Shown: positions 24,332 to 34,924 of the stretch, one piece after another
Position numbering within the stretch: position 1 is the first letter of the stretch
How the letters are laid out: each line of letters begins with the position of its first letter
Assembly: GCF_000739615.1 (NCBI RefSeq)
Contig: NZ_BATP01000020.1
Coordinates: 62,001 to 126,000, forward strand
Direction of reading: 5' to 3'
DNA: 64,000 nucleotides
DNA from: Haloferula sp. BvORR071
GTDB taxonomy: Bacteria > Verrucomicrobiota > Verrucomicrobiia > Verrucomicrobiales > Akkermansiaceae
Program-made: the position numbers and the translations under genes
Notes under the pieces: generated by a model
The model's input: only the letters and a program-made list of their open reading frames with translations
Databases searched by the model: none
What the model was told of the DNA's origin: nothing

Positions 24332-25111
24332 ATGCCCCTCCTCGATTCCCACAACCACCTCCAGCGTTTCGCGGATCCCACCCGGATCATCGCGGAGATG
24401 CGGGCAGCGGGCATCAGCGGCTGCGTGGTGAATGGCACCTCCGAGAAGGACTGGGAGCAGGTCGCCGCCCTCGCGACGGATTTCCCCGACTTCGTACAGC
24501 CCGCCTTCGGGCTCCATCCCTGGTGGGCCCACCGCCGCACGGAGCATTGGCAAGAATCGTTGTCAGTCCTGCTCAAGCGCTTTCCCCAAGCAGCAGTCGG
24601 CGAGTGCGGACTGGATGGCTGGGTGGAGGAGCCTACCTTGGAAATCCAGCGGGAGGTCTTCCTGCCGCAGATCGCACTGGCCCGCGAACACAACCGACCG
24701 CTCATCATCCATGCCCTCAAGGCATGGGAACCCTTGTTCGCGGCCTTCGAGGAAGAGGCTCCGCCCGCACGCTTCCTCCTCCACTCCTATGGCGGCTCTG
24801 CGGAGCTGGTGAAGCGCCTTGCACCGATGGGCGCTTGGTTCTCCTTCTCCGGCTACTTCCTGCATCCCAAGAAGTCCAAGGTGCTGGAAGCCTTCAAGGC
24901 GGTACCACGCAACCGGCTTCTGTTAGAGACCGACGCGCCCGACATGCTGCCGCCGGGAGAGTTCATCTCCCATCCTTTGCCGGAAGAAGAGAACCACCCC
25001 GCCAACCTCGCCCGTATCGCGGCCGGACTCGCCGCAGCACTCGGTATGGCGTCAGACGAACTGCTGCAAACGACCGCAGCAAATCACCGGCGCTTCTACG
25101 ACATCGACTGA
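24332..25111 (+). CDS. TatD family metal-dependent hydrolase (DNase-like)
   Basis: A 259-residue TIM-barrel amidohydrolase-superfamily enzyme. Metal-site landmarks are DSHNHL near the N-terminus (in place of the usual DTHCHL), AVGECGLDG with the bridging Glu, RPLIIHAL and FLLHSYGGS with later histidines, and LLLETDAPDM with the final Asp. TatD enzymes are Mg-dependent 3'-5' exonucleases or deoxyribonucleases in repair and turnover. ATG 24332 is preferred over the in-frame TTG at 24317. The 3' end overlaps the convergent hypothetical gene by 16 bp. Confidence 0.87.
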   Translation: MPLLDSHNHLQRFADPTRIIAEMRAAGISGCVVNGTSEKDWEQVAALATDFPDFVQPAFGLHPWWAHRRTEHWQESLSVLLKRFPQAAVGECGLDGWVEEPTLEIQREVFLPQIALAREHNRPLIIHALKAWEPLFAAFEEEAPPARFLLHSYGGSAELVKRLAPMGAWFSFSGYFLHPKKSKVLEAFKAVPRNRLLLETDAPDMLPPGEFISHPLPEEENHPANLARIAAGLAAALGMASDELLQTTAANHRRFYDID

Positions 25112-25686
25112 GCCGCACAGGCCTCGATGACTTCGCGTTCTCCCCTCCACCCCAAGCGGCCGATCACTTCCACGACAGTATCCCACTCCGGGAATACGAT
25201 CCCTTCCCCGGCTACCTGCTCGTTATCCACAGGAAACTCCGCGGCGGGCAGCACCGTCTGGGAAAGATGGAAGCAGGCCCAAGCCCGCCATGCGCGGATC
25301 TCCTTCCGCTCACCGCTCACTCGCGTGGCGAGGTGCTGGAAGTGGCGGACGGGATTGCCGACGAAGTATCCCTCCGGGCGGTGACGGAGAAACCACACCA
25401 GCACCGCATAAGGCGGCGGATGAATCTGGAGAACTTCCTCAGCGCCGCTCAGGTCGGACATGAAGGCTTTATTGAGCTGGAGGATCGCCTGGGCCGGTTT
25501 GCCTTCGCGCCAAAGCGATTGTGCGTAGCGAAAGGTCGCGGCATAAAAATCCGGACCTTTCCGGACCGAAAGGGCCCGGGTGACGGCCCGGTCCAAGCCC
25601 TCATGCACTTCCGGCAAGAGCGGGCAGGGCGGGAAAATGAAGGTCGCATGAAGCGGCGACTTCATTTCCTCTTGTGATTGCGCCAT
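25096..25686 (-). CDS. Conserved-looking hypothetical protein
   Basis: This 196-residue protein is not recognised. It is soluble, without signal or membrane segment, and has a mostly helical middle (FYAATFRYAQSLWREGKPAQ, AILQLNKAFMSDL) that resembles one or two TPR-like hairpins, followed by PPYAVLVWFLRHRPEGYFVG and a tryptophan-rich stretch (RAWRAWACFHLSQ). Codon use matches its neighbours, which supports a real gene. It reads towards the TatD gene and overlaps its 3' end by 16 bp, and it is divergent from the cytochrome-like gene, sharing a 131-bp promoter gap. Confidence 0.7.
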   Translation of the reverse strand: MAQSQEEMKSPLHATFIFPPCPLLPEVHEGLDRAVTRALSVRKGPDFYAATFRYAQSLWREGKPAQAILQLNKAFMSDLSGAEEVLQIHPPPYAVLVWFLRHRPEGYFVGNPVRHFQHLATRVSGERKEIRAWRAWACFHLSQTVLPAAEFPVDNEQVAGEGIVFPEWDTVVEVIGRLGWRGEREVIEACAAQSMS

Positions 25687-25817
25687 GGTCTTGAGTCAGG
25701 CGTTTGGCCGGAGACCCGCAAGCGGGAATTCGGACCGTTTGAAAGTTTGCTGCCGTTCCGGGCGTTCCGGCTTCACAAGGCGGAACATACAGCTATCGTC
25801 ACGAAACCCGTTTGAAA

Positions 25818-28800
25818 ATGCGCCAAATTTCAAAATCCCTTCCCGCTGCGGCGGGTGCCTTTGCGGCCTCGCTGCTTCTTGCCGCTTGCGACAAGCCGGA
25901 GGCACGGGTCGCGGCGTCGACCACGGATGCGGGCAGCGAGGCCGAGGCCAAGTCGGCCGCCAATCCGGCACCGGTGCCAGTGGCTCTGCGCCTGCCCGAA
26001 ACGGTTTCCTTCAACGAGCACATCCAGCCGATCCTCTCCGAGAATTGCTACCACTGCCACGGGCCAGACAGCGGCACCCGCGAACCGAAAAAGGCGCCGC
26101 TGCGGCTCGACCGCGAGGCGGATGCCTTCGCGCTGCGCGAGGACGGCAAGCCGGTGATCGTGAAGGGCAAGCCGGAAGAGTCGCAGCTGGTGAAGCTGAT
26201 TCACGAAAAGGATCCGGAGAAGATCATGCCGCCGCCAGCCTCCCACAAGACGCTGGATGCCGGACAGGTCGCGCTGCTTGAGAAGTGGATCGCCCAAGGC
26301 GCGCGCTATGAGGCGCACTGGTCCTTCATGCCGGTGACGCGTCCGGAGCTGCCGGAGGCAGGGAAGGATTGGTCGGAGCACCCGATCGATCGCTTCATCG
26401 CAGCCAAGCTCCAGGAGAATGGCCTGAAACCGAATCCCCCGGAGGATCCCGCCCGCTTCTACCGCCGTCTGCACTTCGATCTCACCGGTCTGCCGCCTTC
26501 TCCGGAAGAGGTGGCAGCCTTCCAGAAGGCCGCCGCGAGCAACATGGACCAAGCAGTCGCGGCAGAGGCCGACCGCCTGCTGGCGACCACCGCGAGCTCC
26601 GAGCACCTCGCCCGCTACTGGCTGGATGCCGCGCGCTATGCGGACACCCACGGCATCCACATCGACAACTACCGTGCGATCTGGCCTTACCGCGATTGGG
26701 TGGTGCGCGCCTTCCAGGCAAACATGCCTTGGGATCAATTCACCGTTGAACAGATCGCCGGTGACATGCTCCCGGACCGCACGCTCGATCAGCAGGTGGC
26801 CACCGGCTTCAGCCGTTGTCTGGCGACCACCGGTGAGGGCGGCGCGATCTCGGAGGAATACGACGCGATCTACGCCAAGGACCGGGTGGATACCCTCTCC
26901 GCGGTGTGGCTGGGACTGACCACCGGATGTGCCGCTTGCCACGACCACAAGTTCGATCCGATTTCGACCAAGGAATTCTATTCGCTCACCGCCTTCTTCC
27001 GTAACACGCCGATGTCGGCGCTGGACGGCAACAACGCGGAGCACCCGCCGAATGTATTCGTGCCGCTGCAAGATGACCGCGAGCGCTGGGCCGCGGTGGC
27101 GGGTGAGATCGACGGCACCGAAAAGCAGATCGCGGCGCGCAAGGAATCGGCCCGAAGTGACTTCGATGCCTGGCTGGCTAAGGCGGCGATCGAGCCCGCG
27201 AAGGAAGCCGACTCCACGCTGGTGCTGCACCTGCCGCTCACGGAAGCGGAAGGACCGCTGCGCGGGACGGTAGATGGCGAGTCGCGTGAATGGCCGGCCA
27301 ACCTGTCACGTGTGGATGCCCCGCTGGGCAAGGCCGCACAGGTCAGCGACGCAGTAGTGGAACTCGGCGATCTGGCCAGCTTCAAGCGCACCGACAAGGT
27401 GAGCTACGGCGGCTTCGTGCAGATCACGGGCAAGCCGACCGGTGCCATCGTGGCGCGGATGAATCCCGCTGAGAGCTTCCGCGGTTGGGACCTCTACCTA
27501 CAGGGTGGTGTACCCGCAGCCCACGTGATCGACAAGTGGGATAGCTCCGCCAGCAAGTTCACCGGCACCGAGCCGCTGAAGCCCGGCACCTGGCATCACG
27601 TGATGGCAACCTTTGATGGCAGCAAGGGCGGCGATCAGGTGCTGGAGCTCTACGTGGACGGCAAGAAGATCAAGGGCTCGATCTCGCCGAACACGGTGGG
27701 ACCGGAGATCGAAACCAAGGTGCTGCTGCGCCTGGGATCGCGCGATGGCAACGACTCCAAGCTCAACGACAAGGTGGCACTGCAGGACTTCCGCTTCTAC
27801 CGCCGTGTGCTTTCGGCGCAGGAGGTCGCCAAGCTCGCACAGGACAGTATCGTGCAAGGCATCATCGCTACTCCGGTGGAGCAGCGGACCAAGGAGCAGA
27901 CGGATAGCGTCTATCAGTATTTCCTCGCGACGGTGGATGGGCCTTCGCACGAGCTGGCGGACAAGCTCGCCGCGCTGAAGTCCGAGCAGGCGATGATCAA
28001 GGGCCGTGGCTCGGTCTCGCTGGTGATGGAGGAGAAGAAGAGCGAAGCCTTCGCACACGTGCTGACCCGCGGGGTGTATTCCGACAAGGGCGAGAAGGTC
28101 GCACCTACGACTCCCGCCGTACTTCCGCCGATGGCACCGGACTCGCCGAAGAACCGCCTGGGCTTGGCGAAGTGGCTGGTCGATCCGGCCAATCCCCTGC
28201 CCGCGCGGGTGACGATGAACCGCACCTGGTACTATTTCTTCGGCACCGGGATCGTGGAGACCAACGAAGACTTCGGGATCATGGGCGCGCGCCCGAGCCA
28301 TCCCAAGCTACTGGATTGGCTGGCATCGGAGTTCGTGGACTCCAAGTGGGACTACCGCCACATGCTGAAATTAATCGTGACCTCGCAGGCCTACCGCCAG
28401 TCTTCGATCATCTCGCCGCAGAAACTGGAGAAGGACCCGGGCAACCGCCTGGTCTCACGCGGCCCGCGCTATCGCCTGGATGCGGAGGAACTGCGCGACA
28501 TGGCGCTCGACGTTGGTGGCTTGCTCTCGCCCAAGATCGGCGGTCCGCCAGTGAAGCCCTACCAACCGGAGGGCATCTGGGAAGCGGTGGCGATGAAGGA
28601 ATCGAACACCCGCAACTACAAACAGGATAGCGGCGAGGCGCTCTACCGGCGCTCGATCTACACCTTCTGGAAGCGCACCGCGCCGCACCCGGCGATGGAG
28701 ATCCTGAATGCGCCGACGCGCGAAGTCTTCTGCGTGCGCCGCGACCGGACGAACACGCCGCTCCAGGCCTTCGTCACCTTGAACGACCCGCAATTTGTGG

Positions 28801-29096
28801 AGGCCTCGCGCGAGCTGGCCGAGCACGCGATCGCCGCATCCCCGGATACCGCCGCGCGGCTCGATTTCATCACCGAGCGCCTGATCTCGAGGAAGCTGGC
28901 CGCAGACGAACGCAAGCTGGCCATGGAGACCCTGAATGCGGCGCTGGCAGCCTACAAGGCGGATGCCAAGGAGGCACAGGCGATGATTACCAATGGTGAG
29001 ACCAAACCGGATCCGAAGCTGGATGCGGTGGAACTCGCGGCATGGACGCTGGTGAGCAGCCAGCTCCTGAACCTGGACGAGACTTTGAACAAGTAA
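25818..29096 (+). CDS. Planctomycete/Verrucomicrobia-type cytochrome-domain protein (PSCyt1-DUF1549-LamG-DUF1553)
   Basis: A 1092-residue lipoprotein (leader [20 protein letters not shown], then LAAC with the lipidated Cys24). A PSCyt1 domain carries a haem c-like CYHCHG site near residue 78. A DUF1549 domain follows ([38 protein letters not shown]), then a LamG/concanavalin-like insertion near 480-640 and a C-terminal DUF1553 domain ([39 protein letters not shown]). The TTG at 25812 is rejected for ATG 25818. The gene pairs with the DUF1501 gene 23 bp on, a hallmark pairing of Planctomycetota and Verrucomicrobiota, usually linked to exported polysaccharide or sulphated-glycan use. The actual reaction is not established. 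Confidence 0.9.
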   Translation: MRQISKSLPAAAGAFAASLLLAACDKPEARVAASTTDAGSEAEAKSAANPAPVPVALRLPETVSFNEHIQPILSENCYHCHGPDSGTREPKKAPLRLDREADAFALREDGKPVIVKGKPEESQLVKLIHEKDPEKIMPPPASHKTLDAGQVALLEKWIAQGARYEAHWSFMPVTRPELPEAGKDWSEHPIDRFIAAKLQENGLKPNPPEDPARFYRRLHFDLTGLPPSPEEVAAFQKAAASNMDQAVAAEADRLLATTASSEHLARYWLDAARYADTHGIHIDNYRAIWPYRDWVVRAFQANMPWDQFTVEQIAGDMLPDRTLDQQVATGFSRCLATTGEGGAISEEYDAIYAKDRVDTLSAVWLGLTTGCAACHDHKFDPISTKEFYSLTAFFRNTPMSALDGNNAEHPPNVFVPLQDDRERWAAVAGEIDGTEKQIAARKESARSDFDAWLAKAAIEPAKEADSTLVLHLPLTEAEGPLRGTVDGESREWPANLSRVDAPLGKAAQVSDAVVELGDLASFKRTDKVSYGGFVQITGKPTGAIVARMNPAESFRGWDLYLQGGVPAAHVIDKWDSSASKFTGTEPLKPGTWHHVMATFDGSKGGDQVLELYVDGKKIKGSISPNTVGPEIETKVLLRLGSRDGNDSKLNDKVALQDFRFYRRVLSAQEVAKLAQDSIVQGIIATPVEQRTKEQTDSVYQYFLATVDGPSHELADKLAALKSEQAMIKGRGSVSLVMEEKKSEAFAHVLTRGVYSDKGEKVAPTTPAVLPPMAPDSPKNRLGLAKWLVDPANPLPARVTMNRTWYYFFGTGIVETNEDFGIMGARPSHPKLLDWLASEFVDSKWDYRHMLKLIVTSQAYRQSSIISPQKLEKDPGNRLVSRGPRYRLDAEELRDMALDVGGLLSPKIGGPPVKPYQPEGIWEAVAMKESNTRNYKQDSGEALYRRSIYTFWKRTAPHPAMEILNAPTREVFCVRRDRTNTPLQAFVTLNDPQFVEASRELAEHAIAASPDTAARLDFITERLISRKLAADERKLAMETLNAALAAYKADAKEAQAMITNGETKPDPKLDAVELAAWTLVSSQLLNLDETLNK

Positions 29097-29119
29097 GAGC
29101 CGTCACCGGCCATCGAGCG

Positions 29120-30571
29120 ATGAATTCTCTCCACGACTACAACTCCGCACTCACCCGCCGGCAGTTCTTCCGCAAGAACGGCACTGGCCTGGGAGTGGCC
29201 GCCTTGTCCTCGCTGCTGGGCAGCGGCAAGGCCTTCCCCGCAGTGATGGAGACCATGCTCCCGCACATCGCGCCGAAGGCGAAGCGGGCGATCTACATCT
29301 CGCTGATCGGGGCACCCTCGCAGCTCGACCTCTTCGACTACAAGCCGGACCTGCAGAAGCGCTTCAAGGAAGACCTGAAGGATTGGCTGGCGAAGGAAGG
29401 ACAGCGGCTCACGGGCATGACCTCCGGGCAGAAGGCCTTCCCGCTGGCTCCGACGATCTTCAAGTTCTCCCAGCACGGGCAAGGTGGTGCATGGATCAGC
29501 GAGCTGCTGCCGTGGACCGCGAAGATGGCCGACGACATCTGCATCATCAAATCGATGCACACGGAGGCGATCAACCACGAGCCGGCCAACCAGCTCGTGT
29601 ACACCGGCAACATGCAGTCGGGAAAGGCCTCGCTGGGCTCGTGGCTGTCCTACGGCCTGGGCAGCATGAACGAGGACCTGCCGACCTTCGTGGTGCTACA
29701 CGCCCAACATTCTTCTCCGTATTCGAACGTGCAGGCGATCTCCGCGCGCCTGTGGGGCTCCGGCTACCTGCCGGGCAAGCACGCCGGCGTGGCGCTGCGC
29801 CCGAAGGGCGATCCGGTGCTCTACCTGCAAGATGCGCCCGGCATCTCCCGCGAACTGCGCCGCAAGATGCTCGACGGCCTGAACGCGATGAACCAGCGCT
29901 CTTACGAGGCGGTGGGCGATCCGGAGATCCAGACTCGGATCCAGCAGTATGAGATGGCCTTCCGGATGCAGACCTCGGTCCCGGAACTTGCCGACATGTC
30001 GAAGGAGCCGGATCACATTTACGAGCTCTACGGCAAGGATAGCAGGACTCGCGGCACCTTCGCGAGCTCCGCGCTGATGGCGCGGCGTCTCTTGGAGCGC
30101 GGCACCCGCTTCGTGCAGATCTTCCACCGCGGTTGGGACCAGCACGGCGACCTGCCGCGCGACCTGCGTTCGCAGTGCATGGATGTGGACCAAGGAGCCT
30201 TCGCCCTGATCCAGGACCTCAAACAGCGCGGCATGCTGGAGGATACGCTGGTGGTTTTCGGCGGCGAGTTCGGGCGGACGATCTACTGCCAGGGCGCCTT
30301 GAACGAGACCAACTACGGCCGTGACCACCACCCGCGCTGTTTCTCGCTCTGGCTGGCCGGCGGCGGAATCAAGGGCGGGCAGGTCTACGGGGAGACGGAT
30401 GAGATGAGCTATAACATCGTGCAGAATCCGGTGCATATCCGGGATCTGCATGCGACCATCTTGAACCGTCTCGGCCTCGACCACGAGAAGCTCAGCTTTA
30501 AGTTCCAAGGCTTGGACCAGCGACTGACGGGCGTGGAGCCGGCGAAAGTGGTGAAAGACATCCTCGCCTGA
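29120..30571 (+). CDS. Tat-exported DUF1501 protein (sulfatase-like fold)
   Basis: A 483-residue protein starting at ATG 29120. The N-terminus has a twin-arginine signal ([20 protein letters not shown]), so it is exported folded. DUF1501 features include [20 protein letters not shown], a GTDxLP-like region ([19 protein letters not shown]), [19 protein letters not shown] and [18 protein letters not shown], with histidines and aspartates in the order seen in alkaline-phosphatase-superfamily members. The frame opens earlier inside the cytochrome gene, but that part is unlike any leader. It is co-transcribed with that gene, and the pair probably acts together in the periplasm. The substrate is unknown. 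Confidence 0.9.
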   Translation: MNSLHDYNSALTRRQFFRKNGTGLGVAALSSLLGSGKAFPAVMETMLPHIAPKAKRAIYISLIGAPSQLDLFDYKPDLQKRFKEDLKDWLAKEGQRLTGMTSGQKAFPLAPTIFKFSQHGQGGAWISELLPWTAKMADDICIIKSMHTEAINHEPANQLVYTGNMQSGKASLGSWLSYGLGSMNEDLPTFVVLHAQHSSPYSNVQAISARLWGSGYLPGKHAGVALRPKGDPVLYLQDAPGISRELRRKMLDGLNAMNQRSYEAVGDPEIQTRIQQYEMAFRMQTSVPELADMSKEPDHIYELYGKDSRTRGTFASSALMARRLLERGTRFVQIFHRGWDQHGDLPRDLRSQCMDVDQGAFALIQDLKQRGMLEDTLVVFGGEFGRTIYCQGALNETNYGRDHHPRCFSLWLAGGGIKGGQVYGETDEMSYNIVQNPVHIRDLHATILNRLGLDHEKLSFKFQGLDQRLTGVEPAKVVKDILA

Positions 30572-30605
30572 ACCGCCGCTTGGGCTGGCCTCTCCAGAGG
30601 GCAAA

Positions 30606-30615
30606 TGTTCATACA
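30606..30615. promoter_or_regulatory. Candidate GntR operator copy 1 (TGT-N4-ACA)
   Basis: TGTTCATACA lies 66 bp before the GntR start in an AT-rich leader. The extended form AATGTTCATACAAATTA differs at only two positions from the element upstream of the lectin-like gene. TGT-N4-ACA half-sites fit the dyads bound by HutC-type GntR proteins. Confidence 0.55.
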
Positions 30616-30681
30616 AATTAGCCCAAAAACTGCACATTTGCTTCCTTGGCGGAAAGTTTCCGGGCAAGCAGGGGCCGCGCG

Positions 30682-31428
30682 ATGCAGTTTTCGATCAATA
30701 GCAAGGATCCAGCCCCGCTCCATAGCCAGGTGGAGGTCTTGCTGCGCAAGCTGATCGCGGCCCCCAAGTATCAGCAAGGCAAGCTCCTGCCACCGGAAGC
30801 ACAAATGGCAGCGGAGCTGGGGATCAGTCGCAATACCGTGCGTGCCGCGATCTCGCGACTGGTGCAAGAAGGGCTGCTGGAGCGCAAGGCCGGGGTAGGC
30901 ACACGGGTGCTCAAGCACGCGGTTGCCACCAAGCTGGCTGACTGGGCGAGCTTCACCGGAGAGATGCTGCAGAAAGGCATCCGGGTGCAGACCTTCTCGC
31001 TGGAAGTCGCCATGATCCCGGCCGACGACGAAGTCTTCCTAAGCTTGGGAATCGAGCGCCACAAGAAGGGTGAACGCCTGCTCAGAATGGCGCGGGTGCG
31101 GGGCTATGACGACATTCCCGCGGTCTATTCGGTCTCTTGGTTTCACCCGCGGACGGGGCTGGCGGTGGATGATGATTTCTCAACCCCGCTCTACGAATTG
31201 ATCCGCCGGAAGAGTGCACTGGTGGCGCAGATCTCGCGGGAAGAAATCCGTGCCGGGCTAGCGGACACGACCCTGGCCACACGACTGGATTGCAAGGCCG
31301 GCCTGCCCATCTTGGAGCGACGGCGGGTGGCGGAGGACGGCGGCAGCCGGCAGTTGGAGTTCAATCTGAACTACTATCGCAGCGACCGCTTCACCTACTC
31401 GATCACCATCGAGAGGAACCACGCTTAG
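30682..31428 (+). CDS. GntR/HutC-family transcriptional regulator (HTH-UTRA)
   Basis: A 248-residue regulator starting at ATG 30682. The first 75 residues form a GntR winged helix (PLHSQVEVLLRKLI, then LPPEAQMAAELGISRNTVRA with the recognition helix, and EGLLERKAGVGTRVL as the wing). Residues of about 90-245 form a UTRA effector domain (RLLRMARVRGYDDIPAVYSV, LEFNLNYYRSDRFTYSITIE). UTRA regulators sense sugars, amino-acid derivatives or similar small molecules. The same dyad occurs upstream of this gene and of the next, which suggests autoregulation and control of the neighbouring secreted protein. The effector is unknown. Confidence 0.88.
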   Translation: MQFSINSKDPAPLHSQVEVLLRKLIAAPKYQQGKLLPPEAQMAAELGISRNTVRAAISRLVQEGLLERKAGVGTRVLKHAVATKLADWASFTGEMLQKGIRVQTFSLEVAMIPADDEVFLSLGIERHKKGERLLRMARVRGYDDIPAVYSVSWFHPRTGLAVDDDFSTPLYELIRRKSALVAQISREEIRAGLADTTLATRLDCKAGLPILERRRVAEDGGSRQLEFNLNYYRSDRFTYSITIERNHA

Positions 31429-31533
31429 AGAAAGCGGAAGAATTCGGTCCGGCGCAGACTGAGGGTGGCTGCTCGTGTCGCATGAATGGGTGACATTCAC
31501 GGGGCAGTTCCCCGTTGCTCACGTCTTATGGAA

Positions 31534-31543
31534 TGTTCAGACA
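31534..31543. promoter_or_regulatory. Candidate GntR operator copy 2 (TGT-N4-ACA)
   Basis: TGTTCAGACA within AATGTTCAGACAAATAA (31532-31548) lies 79 bp before the start of the secreted lectin-like gene and matches the element upstream of the regulator at 15 of 17 positions. Position and palindrome suggest an operator over the promoter. Confidence 0.55.
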
Positions 31544-31622
31544 AATAAAGTCGGCATATTCCGAGCGGATTCCCGCAACCAGGATCCACTGCCGGCGGTC
31601 CAGAACTCCACCCAAGACCCCA

Positions 31623-34082
31623 ATGAAACCGGCTAAAACCCGTATCTTGACGGCGATCTACATAACAAGTGCAGCTGTCTCCCTGCCCCAATCCTTGGAT
31701 GCAGCGATTGTCCCCGTTTCCAGCGCCACGGCCTCCTCGAATTGGCCGAGCCTCTCACTGACCAACACGATCAACGGCAGTGGCATAACCGGCTCGCTGG
31801 CGACGGAAGCCGACCTGGGGCTCGCCACCCACGACAACAACGGCTCCGCGGGCACCATGTGGCACTCCCAGATCGTCGATGGTGCCGGCATCACGCTCAC
31901 CTATGCCTTCACCGGCCCCTCCAATCTGCGGACCATCTACTACTGGAACCACAACCAGAACAATGGGAACACCGACCGGGGAATCCAGGTCGCCGAGGTC
32001 CAGTACTCCACGAACGGCGGATCCAACTACCAAAGCTTGGGCAACTTCAACTTCATCGAGGCGGGCGGCGGTTCGGAGTTACCACATCCACTGGACCTAG
32101 GCAGCACCTTGGCGGGCGTGACACATCTACGCTTGGTGGTGGTGAGCGACTACGGCGGCATCGTGACCGGCTTGTCCGAGATCCGCTTCTCGGATGTCCC
32201 GCCGGTGGAGCCGAAGGCGATCATCAACTTCATGGCCAGTGATGGCATCATCCTGGACGGAAATCTGGTCACGCTCACTTGGGATACCCAACGAGTGACC
32301 AATCCGGCGATCACGCCCGGGGTGGGTCCGGTGGCTGTCTCCGACTTCACCGATGTGACCCCGGCATCCGGACAAGACACGACCTACACGCTGGCCGGAG
32401 GCAGCGGCAACGGACCGGTCTCGAGTGCAGTGGTGGTGCGCTCGGTCGCGGGTGGCTCCTCCACCTGCAAGTTCGTGCGCTTCACGCCGCGCAAGCTGAG
32501 GAACGACCTGGTGGCCAACAGCATTCAACTCGCAGAGTTCTATCTCTCCTTCGCGGGTGAGCATCTCAGCGGAGCCACTTTCTCAAACCCCGGCGGCAAC
32601 AATCCCGGCGGGCAGGAAGCCCTCAACGCCGGCGACGGTCAGGCCAGCACCAAGTGGCTCGACTTCAACAAGGGACCCTTGCAACTTGAGTTCCCCACTC
32701 CGGTGACCTTCGACTCTTACGGTTTCATGACCGGGGGCGACGCCGCTGAACGCGACCCGGTCCGCTGGATCATCGAAGGCAGCGCCGACGGCAGCGCCTG
32801 GACACTGCTGGAGAACGTCACCACCTTCGACTACCCAACGCCGACCGCACGGAGCGTAGACACCCCGGATATCCCCTTCCCCGGGACCTCGCTGCGTCCT
32901 ACCCTGAAGCTCACCGGCGATACCAAAGTGGTGGCGGGCGAGCCGCTCTCCCTGCACTGGATTACGGAGGGAGCCACCACAGTGACTTTGAATAGTGGCA
33001 GCGGCCCAGTGACGCTGGGCAGCACCAGCGGACGGACCACGGTGCTTCCAGTCGCGGACACGACCTACACCTTCGTGGCCACCAACTCCTTCAGCAAAAC
33101 CACCACGGGATCGATCGCGGTCACGGTCATCACTCCGGCGATCACGGCGATCAACTACCCTAACTTCGACAGCGCGGGCGATGAAATTGCCCGGCTGGGA
33201 GATGCCACACTAACCGCAGATGCCACGCTGACAGTGCCCGGTCCGGGCAAGCGCCTGCGCCTGACACCGAACCAGGCGGGCACTGCTGGCAGCGCCTGGT
33301 TCCGCCTGCGGCAGCAGGTGGATGAAGGCTTCGATACTGCCTTTGGCTTCCAGTTCAAATCGGCCACCAACGGTGGCGCGGATGGCATGGCCTTCGTGAT
33401 CCAGAATCATCCCGATGGCTCCGCAGCCAGTCCCGCCACCCTGCACGAACGGGGACTTCCGGAAGCCGCGCTCAACATAGCCCTCGACTCCTATCAGAGC
33501 GATGGCGATCCGAGCAATGCCATGCTGAAAGTGCTGAGCGGCAGCACGATCCTAGCGAGCGTCAATCTCGCTACCACACCAGGCATCACTTTCCCTGGAA
33601 CCTTGGCGAATGACCTGACGGACAGCTCCACCGATGGCGCCGCACACCTGGTGCGGGTGGCTTACAGCCCGGGCTTCCTCGACATCTACTTCGACGGATT
33701 CCTGGTAGTCGATAATCTGGCAGTCGATCTCGGCACGATCGGGGCAATGGATGCGAATGGGACCAGCTATGTCGGCTTCACCGCGCGCACCGGTGGCGCT
33801 TTCGAGGCGCACGATGTGACCAATTGGACCTTCAGCGAGGGGGCGCCTTCCAACCTGGTTCTGCTCTCAAGCACGATCAACCGGGCGACTGGCCAAGCGG
33901 CACTGACTTGGACTTCATCACCCGGTAAGAGCTACCGGATCACCTCGTCCGTCGATCTGCAGAACTGGGGAACGGTGCTGGCGAGCGGCATTCCCGGCAC
34001 ACCGAATGAAGATGCCACCTTGTTCAATGTGAACTTCCCGAACACGCCGGTGAAGCTGTTCTTCCGCGTGGAGGAAGAATAG
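31623..34082 (+). CDS. Secreted discoidin-like / L-type-lectin-like protein
   Basis: An 819-residue secreted protein. ATG 31623 gives the leader MKPAKTRILTAIYITSAAVS; the 36 upstream codons cover the operator and are rejected. The first 180 residues look like an F5/8-type-C/discoidin fold (YAFTGPSNLRTIYYWNHNQN). Another discoidin-like unit follows (LEFPTPVTFDSYGFMTGGDA), then an Ig-like module, and at about 525-740 an L-type lectin-like domain (TAFGFQFKSATNGGADGMAF, LNIALDSYQSDGDPSN). The C-terminus has the short beta domain common in Verrucomicrobia secreted proteins (LTWTSSPGKSYRITSSVDL). It probably binds polysaccharide outside the cell. The upstream dyad places it under the adjacent GntR protein. 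Confidence 0.8.
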   Translation: MKPAKTRILTAIYITSAAVSLPQSLDAAIVPVSSATASSNWPSLSLTNTINGSGITGSLATEADLGLATHDNNGSAGTMWHSQIVDGAGITLTYAFTGPSNLRTIYYWNHNQNNGNTDRGIQVAEVQYSTNGGSNYQSLGNFNFIEAGGGSELPHPLDLGSTLAGVTHLRLVVVSDYGGIVTGLSEIRFSDVPPVEPKAIINFMASDGIILDGNLVTLTWDTQRVTNPAITPGVGPVAVSDFTDVTPASGQDTTYTLAGGSGNGPVSSAVVVRSVAGGSSTCKFVRFTPRKLRNDLVANSIQLAEFYLSFAGEHLSGATFSNPGGNNPGGQEALNAGDGQASTKWLDFNKGPLQLEFPTPVTFDSYGFMTGGDAAERDPVRWIIEGSADGSAWTLLENVTTFDYPTPTARSVDTPDIPFPGTSLRPTLKLTGDTKVVAGEPLSLHWITEGATTVTLNSGSGPVTLGSTSGRTTVLPVADTTYTFVATNSFSKTTTGSIAVTVITPAITAINYPNFDSAGDEIARLGDATLTADATLTVPGPGKRLRLTPNQAGTAGSAWFRLRQQVDEGFDTAFGFQFKSATNGGADGMAFVIQNHPDGSAASPATLHERGLPEAALNIALDSYQSDGDPSNAMLKVLSGSTILASVNLATTPGITFPGTLANDLTDSSTDGAAHLVRVAYSPGFLDIYFDGFLVVDNLAVDLGTIGAMDANGTSYVGFTARTGGAFEAHDVTNWTFSEGAPSNLVLLSSTINRATGQAALTWTSSPGKSYRITSSVDLQNWGTVLASGIPGTPNEDATLFNVNFPNTPVKLFFRVEEE

Positions 34083-34121
34083 ATCGCCAGCCGCTTTCGC
34101 CCGCTTTCCAGGAGGTCAATG

Positions 34122-34161
34122 CCGCCCGTCACACCCGCACCGGAGTGGCGGGCGGTTTGCT
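34122..34161 (+). terminator. Intrinsic terminator after the lectin-like gene
   Basis: CCGCCCG (34122-34128) and CGGGCGG (34149-34155) form the base of a stem extended by CAC/GTG, followed by TTTGCTT on the plus strand. It lies 40 bp after the stop. Confidence 0.6.
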
Positions 34162-34193
34162 TATCGAAGAAAGCCTGGACTACTTGAAGTCCT

Positions 34194-34856
34194 TCAATCC
34201 TCCCGCCCAAGCATCCGGTTGGTATCCTTGACCGTCAGATTCTGCTTTTGCCAGGGAATGATGTCGGGCTTGGTGAAGGTCTTGCTGCGAGAGGCTGTCT
34301 CGGCGTCGGCGACCTTCTTGATGTTGGTACCGCCTTCTTCGCGGGCACGACCGGTGGCGTAGCCCTTGGTGCCGTAGTTCTCGCTGCCTTCGCGGGCGGC
34401 GACGGAAGCTTCGTGAGCGGATTCACCGGCGAAGCGCGATTCCTTCTGGAAGCGGCTGCCGTCGGTATCACCGGCGTAGACCTTCTTGTTGTAGTCCTTG
34501 TCGCCCCACCACGACTTCTTCTTGTAGTCGCCGGACTTGAATTCCTTGTTGTCCCACTTGCCCTTGAATTCCTTGTTGTCGCGGTTGAAGCCGGCGAATT
34601 CCTTGGCGGCTCCGGTGCGGTTGCCTTCCTTGTCCATGGAGAGGTTCATGGCGCCATACTTCTCCATGATGTGGCCCCGGTCGTCGTCGAACATATCGCC
34701 GGACTTGATCCGCTTGCCCTCGACGGGATCAGGGCTGCTACTCTCGGCGGCCATTTTGTCGCCGGAGGCCGAGCTACTGGTACCGGAGCCGGAGTTGCCA
34801 CAAGCGGCCAACCAAAGGGCAGGCAGGGCGGCGAGCAGACGGGCGGAATTCCTCAT
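34194..34856 (-). CDS. Charged hypothetical lipoprotein
   Basis: A 220-residue lipoprotein starting at ATG 34854-34856. The leader MRNSARLLAALPALWLAACG has a good lipobox (LAAC). A Ser/Gly-rich linker follows, then a highly charged body with tandem NKEFK-type units (NKEFKGKWDNKEFKSGDY), WWGDKDYNKKVY, and a terminal TVKDTNRMLGRED. No catalytic domain is recognised. High Lys/Asp/Glu content suggests an extended, possibly disordered periplasmic protein tethered to a membrane, perhaps an envelope spacer. It lies 68 bp past the iron permease stop, on the same strand and downstream, so it may be co-transcribed with the transporter. Confidence 0.75.
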   Translation of the reverse strand: MRNSARLLAALPALWLAACGNSGSGTSSSASGDKMAAESSSPDPVEGKRIKSGDMFDDDRGHIMEKYGAMNLSMDKEGNRTGAAKEFAGFNRDNKEFKGKWDNKEFKSGDYKKKSWWGDKDYNKKVYAGDTDGSRFQKESRFAGESAHEASVAAREGSENYGTKGYATGRAREEGGTNIKKVADAETASRSKTFTKPDIIPWQKQNLTVKDTNRMLGRED

Positions 34857-34924
34857 GAAGGCCGGGACGGTGGCAGGTCGCCGGGGGGAGGGCAATCTGG
34901 AAAAACTAACGGCGAAGGCCCCCT

